Shown here: piece by piece, positions 26,970-36,155 of the stretch | How positions within the stretch are numbered: the stretch's first letter is position 1 | Layout of the letters: each line of letters begins with the position of its first letter | Assembly (NCBI GenBank): GCA_020438135.1 | Contig: JAGQVF010000020.1 | Location: 1 to 39,911 of the forward strand | Origin: Bacteroidales bacterium | GTDB taxonomy: Bacteria > Bacteroidota > Bacteroidia > Bacteroidales > JAADJA01 | DNA: 39,911 nucleotides | Reading direction: 5' to 3' | Position numbers and translations under genes: made by a program | The notes under the pieces: model-generated | What the model saw: only the letters and a program-made list of their open reading frames with translations | Database searches by the model: none | Told to the model about the DNA's origin: nothing

Positions 26970-28925
26970 TTATTGCTTTTCTACTACCAGTGTTACTTTA
27001 TTAAAATCAGAAGCACTATTGACTACCTCCCTGTAAGCGGGATATTCTTCGACAGAATATTCAATCTGGTCGTAATATTCGTGAATATTCACTACAATTT
27101 CATTTTCTGAATACATATGGGTTGATTTGAAAAGTAAAATTTGCTTTCCTTCAACAACATATTCTGCAAAAATATCGAGGTCGCCGGCATTTGTAACGCT
27201 GAATCCTTCAGGAAAAATAATCTTTAATTCACGATCGAAGGTTCTTTTATAGTTATCATAAACAGGCAATATCCTTGATGTTTCGCTATAAAGTTCCTGC
27301 TGAGGCCCAATGAGTAATCCAATTTTAAATAAAAAATGATCCCCTGCAACATTTATTAAGTCGCCATTTGAAATATCATATTTGATTATAAAAGGTTCTT
27401 TCCCTACTTTTTCAGGTTCGGTATTGAGAAATGACCATGAATTGACTGTACTGTTGGGAATGTAATTATCAGCTCCATCCGTTGCTACCTCTTTCTTTAT
27501 GTCCTCGCTGATCAATTCCATATAGGGTTGAAGTGGAGAAGCAAAATAACCCATACTTTTTGTTGTAACATCAAGATCAACTTTTGAAAAATCAGGATTT
27601 ATCGTTGCAATAACAAAATGGTTATGATAAGTTTCGTTATAACCCAATGGCTCGATATACTTGATTTTACCAATTCCGGAATCAAGATCACCCAATGAAA
27701 CCCGCTTTATAAACAAACCGAAATTATTGGTGAATATTGCAGGTGGTAATCCATAACGGTATTCAAACTTATCTGGAGACATATATTTACCGGTACCCGG
27801 GAAATATATCAGGTGACCTGTCAGGAAATTGAATGACTCGAATAAAGGATCAAAAAGGATAGACGTTCGATCGCTTGTCACTACTAACTGATGATCTATT
27901 TCTAAAACTTTAAAAATGTTGGCAAAAAGATTAACCATTCCTGTTTCTGAGGCTGTTTTGTTTGAAAGTATGGAAGATATTTTTTCTAATTCCGGATTGG
28001 AATATTCTACGATGTTAATATTGTTTTTAACATAATTCTCAATTTTGAAAATTTGCTCTTCTGTTGGCAAATCCATGTTAACATCAGCATTTTTTAAAAA
28101 CTTATCAATGGCCTTAAAATCCTGCTTATCTGCATTGGTATAAACACGTTCAAATATAATTCGACTTGCCTGACCATAAGAAGTAATATCGCGCGAGTTA
28201 TTGGCCAGGTTTCGGTCGAGTTTATAAATCAATTGCTTCAGTAATATTTTGTAAGGAGCACTTTCCTCTTGTTGAAGACCTTTGATACTGTCAATGTAGA
28301 AAACCCAATGATTATTTTCCGAAAGGGTATCCATCACAACGTGGTTGGTGTCGTTTCTGACCAAAAAGTCAAAAAGGAGATTCTCTGGTGAAAACAGATC
28401 GAATTCGAAACGAAGTATCGGATCCTTGTCCTGTATAAAAACTCTGCGGCCGTTGTAGTCAGGATATTGTTTAATAACATGAATCAATTCAATCATATCG
28501 CCTTTTTCGAGCCCCTCCAAGGCAAAATATTTGTACTTTTCCCCTGTTTCTTCATCGTAGGAATCCAGGATTTTTGAATCATCCGTTTCAATCACATTTT
28601 TACCCGGTTTTATGATCCGGGCTTTTGCCATTACAATTTCTGAGCTTTCATTATAATAAATGTAAATATTATTGTTCCTTTTTACTTCTTCTTCCGAATT
28701 TATGAATAGGATTTTGTGTTCGGTATCAAATTCGACAAAATCATCGCCCTGATAGGCAAACTCAATCACAGTTTTAGAAAACAAGGTGACCAGTTTTTCA
28801 TCATTAAGATTTTCCGGTACGACAGGAAATTCGCCCCAGCTGTAATTTTCATGAAAAAGTTGCGCCGGAACCTTAAGTACCAGGCAGATAAAAAGCAGGG
28901 TTGTTGTAACTAATATTTTATTCAT
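26970..28925 (-). CDS. DUF3857 protein with a degenerate transglutaminase-like domain
   Basis: This 651-residue exported protein has a signal peptide (MNKILVTTTLLFICLVLKVPAQ). A DUF3857 beta domain covers about 45-240 (ALEGLEKGDMIELIHVI...). A transglutaminase-fold region follows around 280-390. Where the active partner next door has GDCKDKS, this protein has SETGMVN (about 326-332), so the catalytic Cys is lost. A His (about 371, GHLIYF) and an Asp (about 385, SPDK) remain. It is probably a non-enzymatic paralogue, perhaps binding rather than cutting or crosslinking. The gene overlaps the end of the preceding DUF3857 gene by 8 bases and is the last gene of the three-gene operon. The function is unknown. 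Confidence 0.75.
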   Translation of the reverse strand: MNKILVTTTLLFICLVLKVPAQLFHENYSWGEFPVVPENLNDEKLVTLFSKTVIEFAYQGDDFVEFDTEHKILFINSEEEVKRNNNIYIYYNESSEIVMAKARIIKPGKNVIETDDSKILDSYDEETGEKYKYFALEGLEKGDMIELIHVIKQYPDYNGRRVFIQDKDPILRFEFDLFSPENLLFDFLVRNDTNHVVMDTLSENNHWVFYIDSIKGLQQEESAPYKILLKQLIYKLDRNLANNSRDITSYGQASRIIFERVYTNADKQDFKAIDKFLKNADVNMDLPTEEQIFKIENYVKNNINIVEYSNPELEKISSILSNKTASETGMVNLFANIFKVLEIDHQLVVTSDRTSILFDPLFESFNFLTGHLIYFPGTGKYMSPDKFEYRYGLPPAIFTNNFGLFIKRVSLGDLDSGIGKIKYIEPLGYNETYHNHFVIATINPDFSKVDLDVTTKSMGYFASPLQPYMELISEDIKKEVATDGADNYIPNSTVNSWSFLNTEPEKVGKEPFIIKYDISNGDLINVAGDHFLFKIGLLIGPQQELYSETSRILPVYDNYKRTFDRELKIIFPEGFSVTNAGDLDIFAEYVVEGKQILLFKSTHMYSENEIVVNIHEYYDQIEYSVEEYPAYREVVNSASDFNKVTLVVEKQ

Positions 28926-30864
28926 TCTTAATAAGTAATATGGTTTGTTTATAGGATTGTTCTATGGCATTTATAAAAGCTTTGTACTCGGGAAACAAAT
29001 CAGGCTCTACAAGTATAACATCATACCAGGTAACCTGATCATAATGAATTGTATTGTTTTTGATTGAATACTTCAAATGCATGTAAAAATGTTCTCCTTC
29101 ATAAATCAACTCTTCCGGCATATAGTCCAGTTTGTAATTCTCCGGAATTAATAAACTGAACTGATTTGAAGTGTAAGCATTGTAGCCTAAAAAAACAGGA
29201 TGTTTCCTGTTATCCTTTATTTTAAGCCCCAGCCATCTTTTATTCAGATTTAAATTAATGAATATTTTGTCATTTATGTACTGGACGTAATCATTCAGGA
29301 CAAACTTATAGGTCATGGTTACTTCCTTTTCATAATTTTCATATTCTCCAAGTAAGTATTCATCAAGGACAAACTTGTTGCTGCCTTTCATTATCCTGTT
29401 TTCGAGCAATCGCTTTTTTTCCTTTTCGTTTCGATGATTCAATGACAGGTACAGATTTGTCTTGAAATACCCGGTTCGTTTAAGTATACCGGTTCCGGTT
29501 ACAGATGCGCCCTCTATTTGAAGTTTTACACTATCCGTAAAGCAACTTACGGTTGGTGGCTGGACTGGTATTTTTTCGATACGAAAGGAATCCGCACTCA
29601 TACATATCAAAGCTTCTTTACCCTGAATAAAAGAAGAAGGGAGATAAAAGTTATGATATCGATTGGTACCATCCAGAAAATAAAGAGAATCTCCAAATTC
29701 GCAGGTCAGGATCATGTGATTGTCTGCATTGGGTGTAGGCACCTCATGGTATGTGTAGGGCAAATCATTGGAACCTACCCAGGTTAACCAGGAAGTAATA
29801 CCCCTTGCCTTTAACAAAGCATACAACAACATTGATTTATCTTTGCAATCACCGTAGCGGTTTTTAAGTGTAACGGCAGCTTCTCGCGGTTTGAAACCAC
29901 CGATACCGTATTCAAAATCGATATATTTTATATTTGACTGAATCCAGTAATACAAAGATCTGACTTCTTCAAATTTGCTGTTGGTTTGTTTTGTAATGCT
30001 ATCAGCCATAGCCTTTACGGCTGGGTCAACTTCGGCATTAATCAAATCACTGACAAGTGAATAATACCATTTATTTAGATTATGAAGGTCTTTTAAAACA
30101 AATGTTTCCTTTTGATTATAAACAAAGCTGTTGATTTTGATCATAAAATGGGGCTCAAAATAGGAAAACCCCGGTTCATTATCTTCATTGATAATTTTAT
30201 CGATATGTTGGATATTACACGAACGGATATTCTTGTTTTTTTTTACTGATTGTTTGAACCGGCAATAATCACCAGCACCATTCAGCATAATCAGATCGTA
30301 ATCTATAGCTGCATCGCATTCAAGAGTGATCTCCATGTTATGTACCGGCATTCCCGAACTCAGGTAAACAGCTGGAATAAGACAAGGATCATGAATTTGG
30401 TATTTTGATTTCAATTCAATGATAGTTCCTTCGCCTACCCCGTGAAACGTAAAACTCAATTCTTTAACATCATCATAAAATGAGCCTCCATTTACATTAG
30501 CCTTCTCCTTGTAATCATTTGCAGAAACTCTTTTATATTTTTTACCATCAGGTATATATGAGTTGGCTTCGTAATCAATTAACTCGCTAAATGTTGAAGT
30601 AAACAACGACTGGGAGGGCGTCATTCCTGACGGATTCTTCAGGAATATTATTTTTTCGCTTTCAATCCTGTAAATCTCAATCTTTTCATCTTTCAGTTCG
30701 AAGATATAGTGTAGATTTCGATCTAATTTAACAGCCGTTTCATCAGGATACATGCTCTGCAATTCCGAAACGAATTCATTGGGGTTTTGAGAAAACGAAC
30801 TCAAATAGAATAATCCCACAAATAACAAAATGGATATAAAGTTATTTCGCTGGCTGAGAATCAT
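28918..30864 (-). CDS. DUF3857/transglutaminase-domain exported protein, active-site intact
   Basis: This 648-residue exported protein has a signal peptide (LSQRNNFISILLFVGLFYLSSFSQ). DUF3857 covers about 45-260, and a transglutaminase-like domain follows with the full triad: Cys340 in YGDCKDKS, His383 in ADNHMIL and Asp398 in YFLDGTNRY. A C-terminal beta domain completes it. In Bacteroidota such proteins are periplasmic or surface proteins of unknown substrate; the fold can act as protease, amidase or transglutaminase. An ATG 12 bases further upstream (30876) is also possible. Either start overlaps the stop of the MORN gene (30842), by 23 or 35 bases, so translation is coupled. Confidence 0.82.
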   Translation of the reverse strand: MILSQRNNFISILLFVGLFYLSSFSQNPNEFVSELQSMYPDETAVKLDRNLHYIFELKDEKIEIYRIESEKIIFLKNPSGMTPSQSLFTSTFSELIDYEANSYIPDGKKYKRVSANDYKEKANVNGGSFYDDVKELSFTFHGVGEGTIIELKSKYQIHDPCLIPAVYLSSGMPVHNMEITLECDAAIDYDLIMLNGAGDYCRFKQSVKKNKNIRSCNIQHIDKIINEDNEPGFSYFEPHFMIKINSFVYNQKETFVLKDLHNLNKWYYSLVSDLINAEVDPAVKAMADSITKQTNSKFEEVRSLYYWIQSNIKYIDFEYGIGGFKPREAAVTLKNRYGDCKDKSMLLYALLKARGITSWLTWVGSNDLPYTYHEVPTPNADNHMILTCEFGDSLYFLDGTNRYHNFYLPSSFIQGKEALICMSADSFRIEKIPVQPPTVSCFTDSVKLQIEGASVTGTGILKRTGYFKTNLYLSLNHRNEKEKKRLLENRIMKGSNKFVLDEYLLGEYENYEKEVTMTYKFVLNDYVQYINDKIFINLNLNKRWLGLKIKDNRKHPVFLGYNAYTSNQFSLLIPENYKLDYMPEELIYEGEHFYMHLKYSIKNNTIHYDQVTWYDVILVEPDLFPEYKAFINAIEQSYKQTILLIKNE

Positions 30865-33800
30865 ATACTTTACCATTTACATAAAATTCACGTAAGGTAA
30901 TTTTGCCATCTTTCTCGCAGAATTCCGACCAACCGCTCCGTTCACCGTTTTTATATGAATGTCTCTCTTTCATTTGCCCATTTTCGTAATATTTCATATA
31001 CGGTCCATGTAATTCATCGTTCAGGTAGTTGGAATGTAACTTCAATTGTCCAGAAGGGAAATAGTCTTCATTTAAGCCGTTGCGTTCTCCAAGAATATAA
31101 TTGGTTTCTGAAGCAATCTTTCCGTCACTGTTCCATGTTTGATACCGGCCATTGATTTCTCCTCCCAGCATTTCATATTCACGCGCTTTTTCGCCTCCCT
31201 TATAGTAAGTAACAACCTTGCCGGAACCATTTTTAAGGAGGATCATGGGATGTGTTTTTCCATCACTGTTCTGGTATGAATATCCTAAAAGCTGGCCGTG
31301 ATCGTAATATCTTATCATTTGAAGTTCTCCTTTATAGCTGTAAAAAATGGCTTCTCCATCAATATCACCTTCATAATAGGTCGCTTCGTAATCTTTGATC
31401 CCTTCTTCAGAATACGAGATATAGGAGCCATGAAGTAAACCCTGATAGTAATTTCTTTTACCTGAAATTACTCCATTGTCATAGTAGATAACCCACTCTC
31501 CTTCTCTACGTCCTGCTTCATACTTTCCTTTTGTATTCATAGAGCCGTTTTTGAAAAACCAGGTCCATTCACCTTCAAATTCGTCATCAAAAATATCGCC
31601 GGTCGACTCTATTTTTCCATTATGATAGTAATGTGTAAAGCGACCGTGGGCAATACCGTTTTTGTATCTATACGTTTTCATCACATTACCATTTCGGAAA
31701 TGAATTGTACCGGTACTGTCTTCGTAATATAAAACACGCTTGGTTTCTTTTCCCGTAGTATCATAATAAATAGTAGAGATATGTTCGTCATTTTCCCAGT
31801 ATTCTTTTGAATCCAAATGACCTTCAACAGCATAATTATATTGATAGCCATTAATTTGGCCATGTGTTCTGAATGTTTTCTTCGACAGGCTGCCATCAGG
31901 ATAATAAAACAACCATGTTCTCTCTGCCAAATCATTTTTATAAAATCCCTGTTTTTTGATTGTGCCATTAACAAAATATGACTGAAATAATCCTTCGGCT
32001 TTACCCTTTTCATATGGACTGGTAGATTGAACTGATCCATCGGCATAATATTCAGTATCGGTCCCTGTTAGTTTACCATCATCAAAAATCTCCTTTGAAA
32101 CAAGGTTGCAGTATGCATCATAATAAAGCCATTCTCCTTGTTTACTATCGCGATCGGTATAATTGCCCTTCACCTCCAAATTGCCGTTCAGGTAATACGA
32201 TTCGAGGTGATAACCTCTGTTGTTTGACTTCACCTCATTTAGAGGATTCCCGTTTTGGTCGAAACAGACGAAAGACATAAATTTATCATTTTTGTAAGTA
32301 TATTGGTTTGTAAGTATGCCATTGATATCATACGCCTCATTTATGCCGTCGAACTCTCCCTTGTCGTTATAATGTCGGATGCTTTCAATTTTCCCGTTTG
32401 AAAAATACCGGATCCACTTTCCTGTTTTCACACCCGATGTGTACAAACCTTCTTCATATAAATTACCATTCCGATAATATTCCTTATATTCTCCATGTAC
32501 TTCTCCATCCTGGTAATGATAAGTAAGTTCGTGATTACCGTTACGAAAATAGTGGACCTCGTCACCGATGCGTTTATCCGCTTTAAATTCAAGTTTAATC
32601 CTGATCTGCCCATTTGAATAGTACGTTTTGGCCGGCCCTTCCAACTGATCATTTACAACGGTTAATTCTGTAGCAATGAAACCTTCACCCAGATCGTGGA
32701 ATAAATAGCTATTCCCATTTTCACTGCCATCCGTATAGTTACTGATCGAATTTATTACACCGAAATCGTTGTACTTAATTTGTTTACCATGAATTTGACT
32801 GTTTTTATAATCCGACTTTTCAATCAGAATTCCCTTGCTGTTAAAGTTTTGATAAACACCATTTACCTCGCCCATAACAAATTCTGCAATTTCATCAACC
32901 TTTCCATTTGTATGATACCAATGCCATTCTCCATCCTTTTTCCCTCCATTAAATGAGCCTTTGGATTTGATGTTTCCGTCATCGTAATAGAAAACACATT
33001 CACCATCCAGTTCGTCCTGATCATCCAACTTGCCAATCAAAATACATGCTCCGTCATCGTTATAAACATATTCATATCCTTCGTCGCCGTTAAAAAGATT
33101 GTCTGACATCAAGAGCTTTAACCAAAGAGAACCAGCATAATTGACAAATTTATCTACCTCATTTTCGTGCTTTTTTAATTTTTTGAGGTATTTTTCATTG
33201 GTAGTCGAAGCTAAAATGTGATAAACAAACGGATCAAAATTGCCACTGCTAAAAATTTCTTTATAGAACGGCACATACTTTTTATCCCAGAATCCTCCAT
33301 TGCCTTCAAAATTAGCAAGCATCTCCAGCAATGCGTGATTTTGCTTAACCAAAGGGTCGTCAAATTCATTCGATATCTTATACTTTCCACTCAATGCTGT
33401 ATAATTGTTAATAAGCAGGTCTATCTCTTCGAAGGCTTTATCGTCCTTTGAAATTTTTATACCTCTTGGTTCAGATTCGTTTTTCTCTGATACCATTGTA
33501 TTCAGGAACATTAAAATATCAAGTGAATTTACTCCGGTAGGTTCTATCATAAGGGAGGTATTAATACACAACATAGCCTGTGCTATAAGATGCTCATTAT
33601 AACATAACTTCCCAAGTTCAAGGTGTGCATTTGCATAAAAAGGGTTAAAGAGAATAGTCTGCTTAAAATCATTTGCAGCGTCTTCATAATTTTCCAGATG
33701 GAGGTTAGCTACACCCCTGTTATAGTGAATCAGATGGTTGGCTGGATAATACTGTAAAGTCTCATCAAAGTATTCTAACGATTCCTCATACTTCTCAAGC

Positions 33801-34120
33801 CGGAGAAGAGATACCCCTTTATTGATACGAAATGAAACATCGAAATCATTAAAGGGAGGCATAGCATCACAAATTTTTATCGATTCATCATACATTTCCC
33901 TGTCAAAAAAAATTTTAGATTTCAGGAATTGGTAAGTAATGAAAAGTGTATCGTTTTCGTCAATCTGATCAATGATTGCTAAGGCTTTTTCCCAGTCCTC
34001 ATCATTGTATTCATCCAATACTACCTGCAAATTTTCTACAGGATCAAAAAACATCAATTTCTCCTGGCAAAACGAAACAAAGCTAAACAGCGAAAGGAAG
34101 GCTAAAAGAATTTTTTTCAT
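30842..34120 (-). CDS. Giant exported TPR plus MORN/YwqK-type repeat protein
   Basis: This 1,092-residue protein starts with a signal peptide (MKKILLAFLSLFSFVSFCQ). Tetratricopeptide repeats cover roughly residues 20-210 (for example NHLIHYNRGVANLHLENYEDAA). After a linker come more than twenty MORN_2-type repeats of about 23 residues with the pattern YYxNGxxxxxxxYxxGxxxGxW. These run to near the C-terminus. MORN_2 repeats fold as stacked beta-hairpins and are usually protein- or lipid-binding scaffolds. The open frame extends to 34249, but the start at 34120 gives the signal peptide. It is the first gene of an operon with two transglutaminase-fold proteins, so it may scaffold them outside the cytoplasm. 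No promoter box was found. Confidence 0.8.
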   Translation of the reverse strand: MKKILLAFLSLFSFVSFCQEKLMFFDPVENLQVVLDEYNDEDWEKALAIIDQIDENDTLFITYQFLKSKIFFDREMYDESIKICDAMPPFNDFDVSFRINKGVSLLRLEKYEESLEYFDETLQYYPANHLIHYNRGVANLHLENYEDAANDFKQTILFNPFYANAHLELGKLCYNEHLIAQAMLCINTSLMIEPTGVNSLDILMFLNTMVSEKNESEPRGIKISKDDKAFEEIDLLINNYTALSGKYKISNEFDDPLVKQNHALLEMLANFEGNGGFWDKKYVPFYKEIFSSGNFDPFVYHILASTTNEKYLKKLKKHENEVDKFVNYAGSLWLKLLMSDNLFNGDEGYEYVYNDDGACILIGKLDDQDELDGECVFYYDDGNIKSKGSFNGGKKDGEWHWYHTNGKVDEIAEFVMGEVNGVYQNFNSKGILIEKSDYKNSQIHGKQIKYNDFGVINSISNYTDGSENGNSYLFHDLGEGFIATELTVVNDQLEGPAKTYYSNGQIRIKLEFKADKRIGDEVHYFRNGNHELTYHYQDGEVHGEYKEYYRNGNLYEEGLYTSGVKTGKWIRYFSNGKIESIRHYNDKGEFDGINEAYDINGILTNQYTYKNDKFMSFVCFDQNGNPLNEVKSNNRGYHLESYYLNGNLEVKGNYTDRDSKQGEWLYYDAYCNLVSKEIFDDGKLTGTDTEYYADGSVQSTSPYEKGKAEGLFQSYFVNGTIKKQGFYKNDLAERTWLFYYPDGSLSKKTFRTHGQINGYQYNYAVEGHLDSKEYWENDEHISTIYYDTTGKETKRVLYYEDSTGTIHFRNGNVMKTYRYKNGIAHGRFTHYYHNGKIESTGDIFDDEFEGEWTWFFKNGSMNTKGKYEAGRREGEWVIYYDNGVISGKRNYYQGLLHGSYISYSEEGIKDYEATYYEGDIDGEAIFYSYKGELQMIRYYDHGQLLGYSYQNSDGKTHPMILLKNGSGKVVTYYKGGEKAREYEMLGGEINGRYQTWNSDGKIASETNYILGERNGLNEDYFPSGQLKLHSNYLNDELHGPYMKYYENGQMKERHSYKNGERSGWSEFCEKDGKITLREFYVNGKVYDSQPAK

Positions 34121-34723
34121 AACAGGTAAATTAAGTTTTTTCTTTTTTTTAATCTTCGTGAAAATGTCAGGATAGGTATATGAAAGTGACTTTTCAACTT
34201 TTTTATATGTAATAATATGAGGTTCATCCTTCTGCTTTTCAAAGATCAATATGCTAAATTATAAAAACAACAATTTCAAAAAATAGAAATTGCTTTTACA
34301 TGTGTAATTTATATTTATTCAAAATAAGTGGCGCCGGAAGCCCAAACTATCGTGTTGGCTCATTTCTTTCGATTGCCTTTTAGAAGTAAGAAAAAATGGC
34401 CGAAATTTTAGGAAATAGTTGTAAAAGATTTGTCAGGATGAAATTTTAATGTTAATACGCTATGAAGCAATAAACTATATTTCCCGCTGATCCCGCTGAC
34501 TTGCGCAGAATGGCAGAATAAACATCAGCGTTTTCTGCAATATCTGCGAGAAAAATATCAAGAGAGGCTTTATCTCTTACATAAGCGGGTGATTAAAAAC
34601 TATATTAAAGATTTTTCACTTTTTCAGATGGACCATCTGCTTAAGTAGTTCAACCCTTTAAAGAAAACTGGCAATCGATTTATCAAGAAACCATCCCGGA
34701 AGTTGGAACCTTTCTATAAAATA
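34121..34723. other. Long intergenic region with an imperfect repeat element
   Basis: About 600 bases without a convincing gene separate the MORN operon and the arc operon. At 34481-34556 is a compact region rich in related words: CGCTGA twice, CGCAGAA, ATCAGCG, TTTCTGC and TCTGCGAG. Read on the minus strand it contains CAGCGGGATCAGCGGGAA. This resembles widespread non-coding intergenic repeats of environmental bacteria (recalled, not searched). The remainder is AT-rich; the only open frames are short and unconvincing. Confidence 0.5.
34481..34556. repeat. Degenerate CGCTGAT/CGCAGA intergenic repeat element
   Basis: CGCTGA is repeated at about 34485 and 34494, followed by GCGCAGAA, an inverted ATCAGCG at about 34524, then TTTTCTGC and TCTGCGAG. 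The direct and inverted copies could fold into a cruciform or hairpin. No coding frame crosses it. It is likely one copy of a dispersed family, but only one copy is in this window. Confidence 0.45.
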
Positions 34724-35110
34724 CTATTCAAATAGTGACTCATCCCGCTCCAAAAGCAGAATTGAGTGCTGTGGCACAATGAAATACTTTTCGTTGTCGT
34801 ACATCACTTCCACAGCACCTTTTTGCATAAATATGGCCAGGTCGCCTTCTTTCGCCTGCAAAGGAACGTACCTGATCTTGTCGTCGCTGTTTTTCCAGGG
34901 TTCATCGAGGTCTTCGGCGGGCATTGGGATCGGATACCCGGGTCCCACTTTGATTACATATCCCGATTGCACATCTTCTTTCTCCTGGTAACCGGGAGGT
35001 AACAACAATCCGCCTTTGGTCTTCGAATCGTGTTTAACCGGTTTGATCAGCAGCCTGTCGCCCACAACGATCAGGTTTTTAAGTTTTCCTTTTTTAGAAA
35101 TCGAGGTCAT
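34724..35110 (-). CDS. GroES-like (Cpn10-fold) protein
   Basis: This 128-residue protein has a Cpn10-type start, LIVVGDRLLIKPVKHDSKTKGGLLLPPGYQEKEDVQSGYVIKVGPG, the classic GroES order with the mobile-loop equivalent (TKGGLLLPPGYQEKEDV). It is longer than GroES (about 95 residues) because of a mid-domain insert (PIPMPAEDLDEPWKNSDDKIRYVPLQ). This separate co-chaperone GroES family is found in Bacteroidota in addition to the groESL pair. No groEL is adjacent. It starts 13 bases after the arcB stop, so it is probably in the arcC-arcB operon. Its client or partner is unknown. Confidence 0.8.
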   Translation of the reverse strand: MTSISKKGKLKNLIVVGDRLLIKPVKHDSKTKGGLLLPPGYQEKEDVQSGYVIKVGPGYPIPMPAEDLDEPWKNSDDKIRYVPLQAKEGDLAIFMQKGAVEVMYDNEKYFIVPQHSILLLERDESLFE

Positions 35111-35123
35111 AATTCTTTTTGGA

Positions 35124-36125
35124 TCAGGACCCGAGTGTGGCCACCATTACCGCTTTGATGGTATGCAGCCTGTTTTCGGCTTCGTCGAACACAACAGACG
35201 CTTCCGATTCGAAGACATCCTCGGTGACTTCCATCGCATCAATGCCATGTTTTTTGTAGATATCCTCTCCCACTTTTGTATCCCTGTTATGGAATGCGGG
35301 AAGGCAATGAAGGAATTTTACTTTCGGATTTCCTGTTTTTTGCATCAGTTCTTTATTCACCTGGTAAGGAAGCATCTCTTTGATCCTTTTTTCCCAGAGT
35401 GAAGGATCTTCACCCATCGACAACCAAACATCCGTATAAAGGAAATCAACACCTTTCACACCTTCTTCCACATTGCTGGTTACGGTGATCTTTGCTCCGG
35501 TAGTTTTGGCAATTTCGTTGCACTGATCGATAAGTTCCTTGTCGGGATATCCTGATTCAGGGGCCACTGCGCGATAATCCATGCCCATTTTTGCAGCACC
35601 AACCATCAGCGAATTTCCCATGTTGTTGCGGGCATCACCCATATAAGCAAAAGAGATTTGGTGAAGCGGTTTGTCGCTATGTTCCATCATGGTCATAAAA
35701 TCGGCCAGGATCTGGGTAGGATGAAATTCGTTGGTTAAACCGTTCCAAACCGGAACACCGGCATTTTGGGCAAGTTCCTCGACGATCTCCTGACCGAAAC
35801 CACGGTATTCGATCCCATCATACATTCTTCCCAACACCCGTGCGGTGTCTTTCATGGTTTCTTTGTGGCCGATTTGTGTGCCTGAAGGCCCAAGATACGA
35901 TACCTGTGCTCCCTGATCGAAAGCCGCAACCTCAAAAGCGCAACGCGTGCGGGTAGAAGCCTTTTCAAAGATCAGAGCGATATTTTTGCCCTTGAGCCTT
36001 TGCTGCTCGGTTCCGGCATATTTTGCCTTTTTCAGATCGAATGAAAGATTGAGTAAAAATTTGATCTCTTCCGGAGTCAGGTCCAGAAGTTTCAAAAAAT
36101 GCCTGTTTCTCAGATTGAATGCCAT
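35124..36125 (-). CDS. arcB: Ornithine carbamoyltransferase, probably catabolic
   Basis: This 333-residue enzyme interconverts ornithine plus carbamoyl phosphate and citrulline plus phosphate. It has the carbamoyl-phosphate motif STRTR (57-61), HPTQ (135-138), the ornithine-specific DVWLSMGE loop (232-239) and HCLP (273-276, catalytic Cys274). Length and sequence fit OTC rather than acetyl- or succinyl-ornithine transcarbamylases, which carry other residues in the SMG loop. The carbamate kinase gene lies 30 bases upstream in the same operon. This pairing means the enzyme most likely works in the phosphorolytic (citrulline-degrading) direction. Start at 36125 is the only good ATG. Confidence 0.92.
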   Translation of the reverse strand: MAFNLRNRHFLKLLDLTPEEIKFLLNLSFDLKKAKYAGTEQQRLKGKNIALIFEKASTRTRCAFEVAAFDQGAQVSYLGPSGTQIGHKETMKDTARVLGRMYDGIEYRGFGQEIVEELAQNAGVPVWNGLTNEFHPTQILADFMTMMEHSDKPLHQISFAYMGDARNNMGNSLMVGAAKMGMDYRAVAPESGYPDKELIDQCNEIAKTTGAKITVTSNVEEGVKGVDFLYTDVWLSMGEDPSLWEKRIKEMLPYQVNKELMQKTGNPKVKFLHCLPAFHNRDTKVGEDIYKKHGIDAMEVTEDVFESEASVVFDEAENRLHTIKAVMVATLGS

Positions 36126-36155
36126 AAAAATATTTTTTTAGTGATTATAATTGAT

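Noticed and set aside
30842..34120. YwqK-type antitoxin call for the MORN protein (toxin-antitoxin system)
   Set aside because: The repeats match the profile that gives such automatic names, but there is no toxin partner, and the length and signal peptide point to an exported scaffold.
30842..34120. Tandem DNA repeats or a CRISPR-like array
   Set aside because: The periodicity is at protein level only. Neighbouring units differ too much in DNA, and no constant repeat with unique spacers exists here or elsewhere in the window.
34121..34249. 43-residue N-terminal extension of the MORN protein
   Set aside because: It is lysine-rich and would bury the signal peptide that begins at the ATG at 34120.
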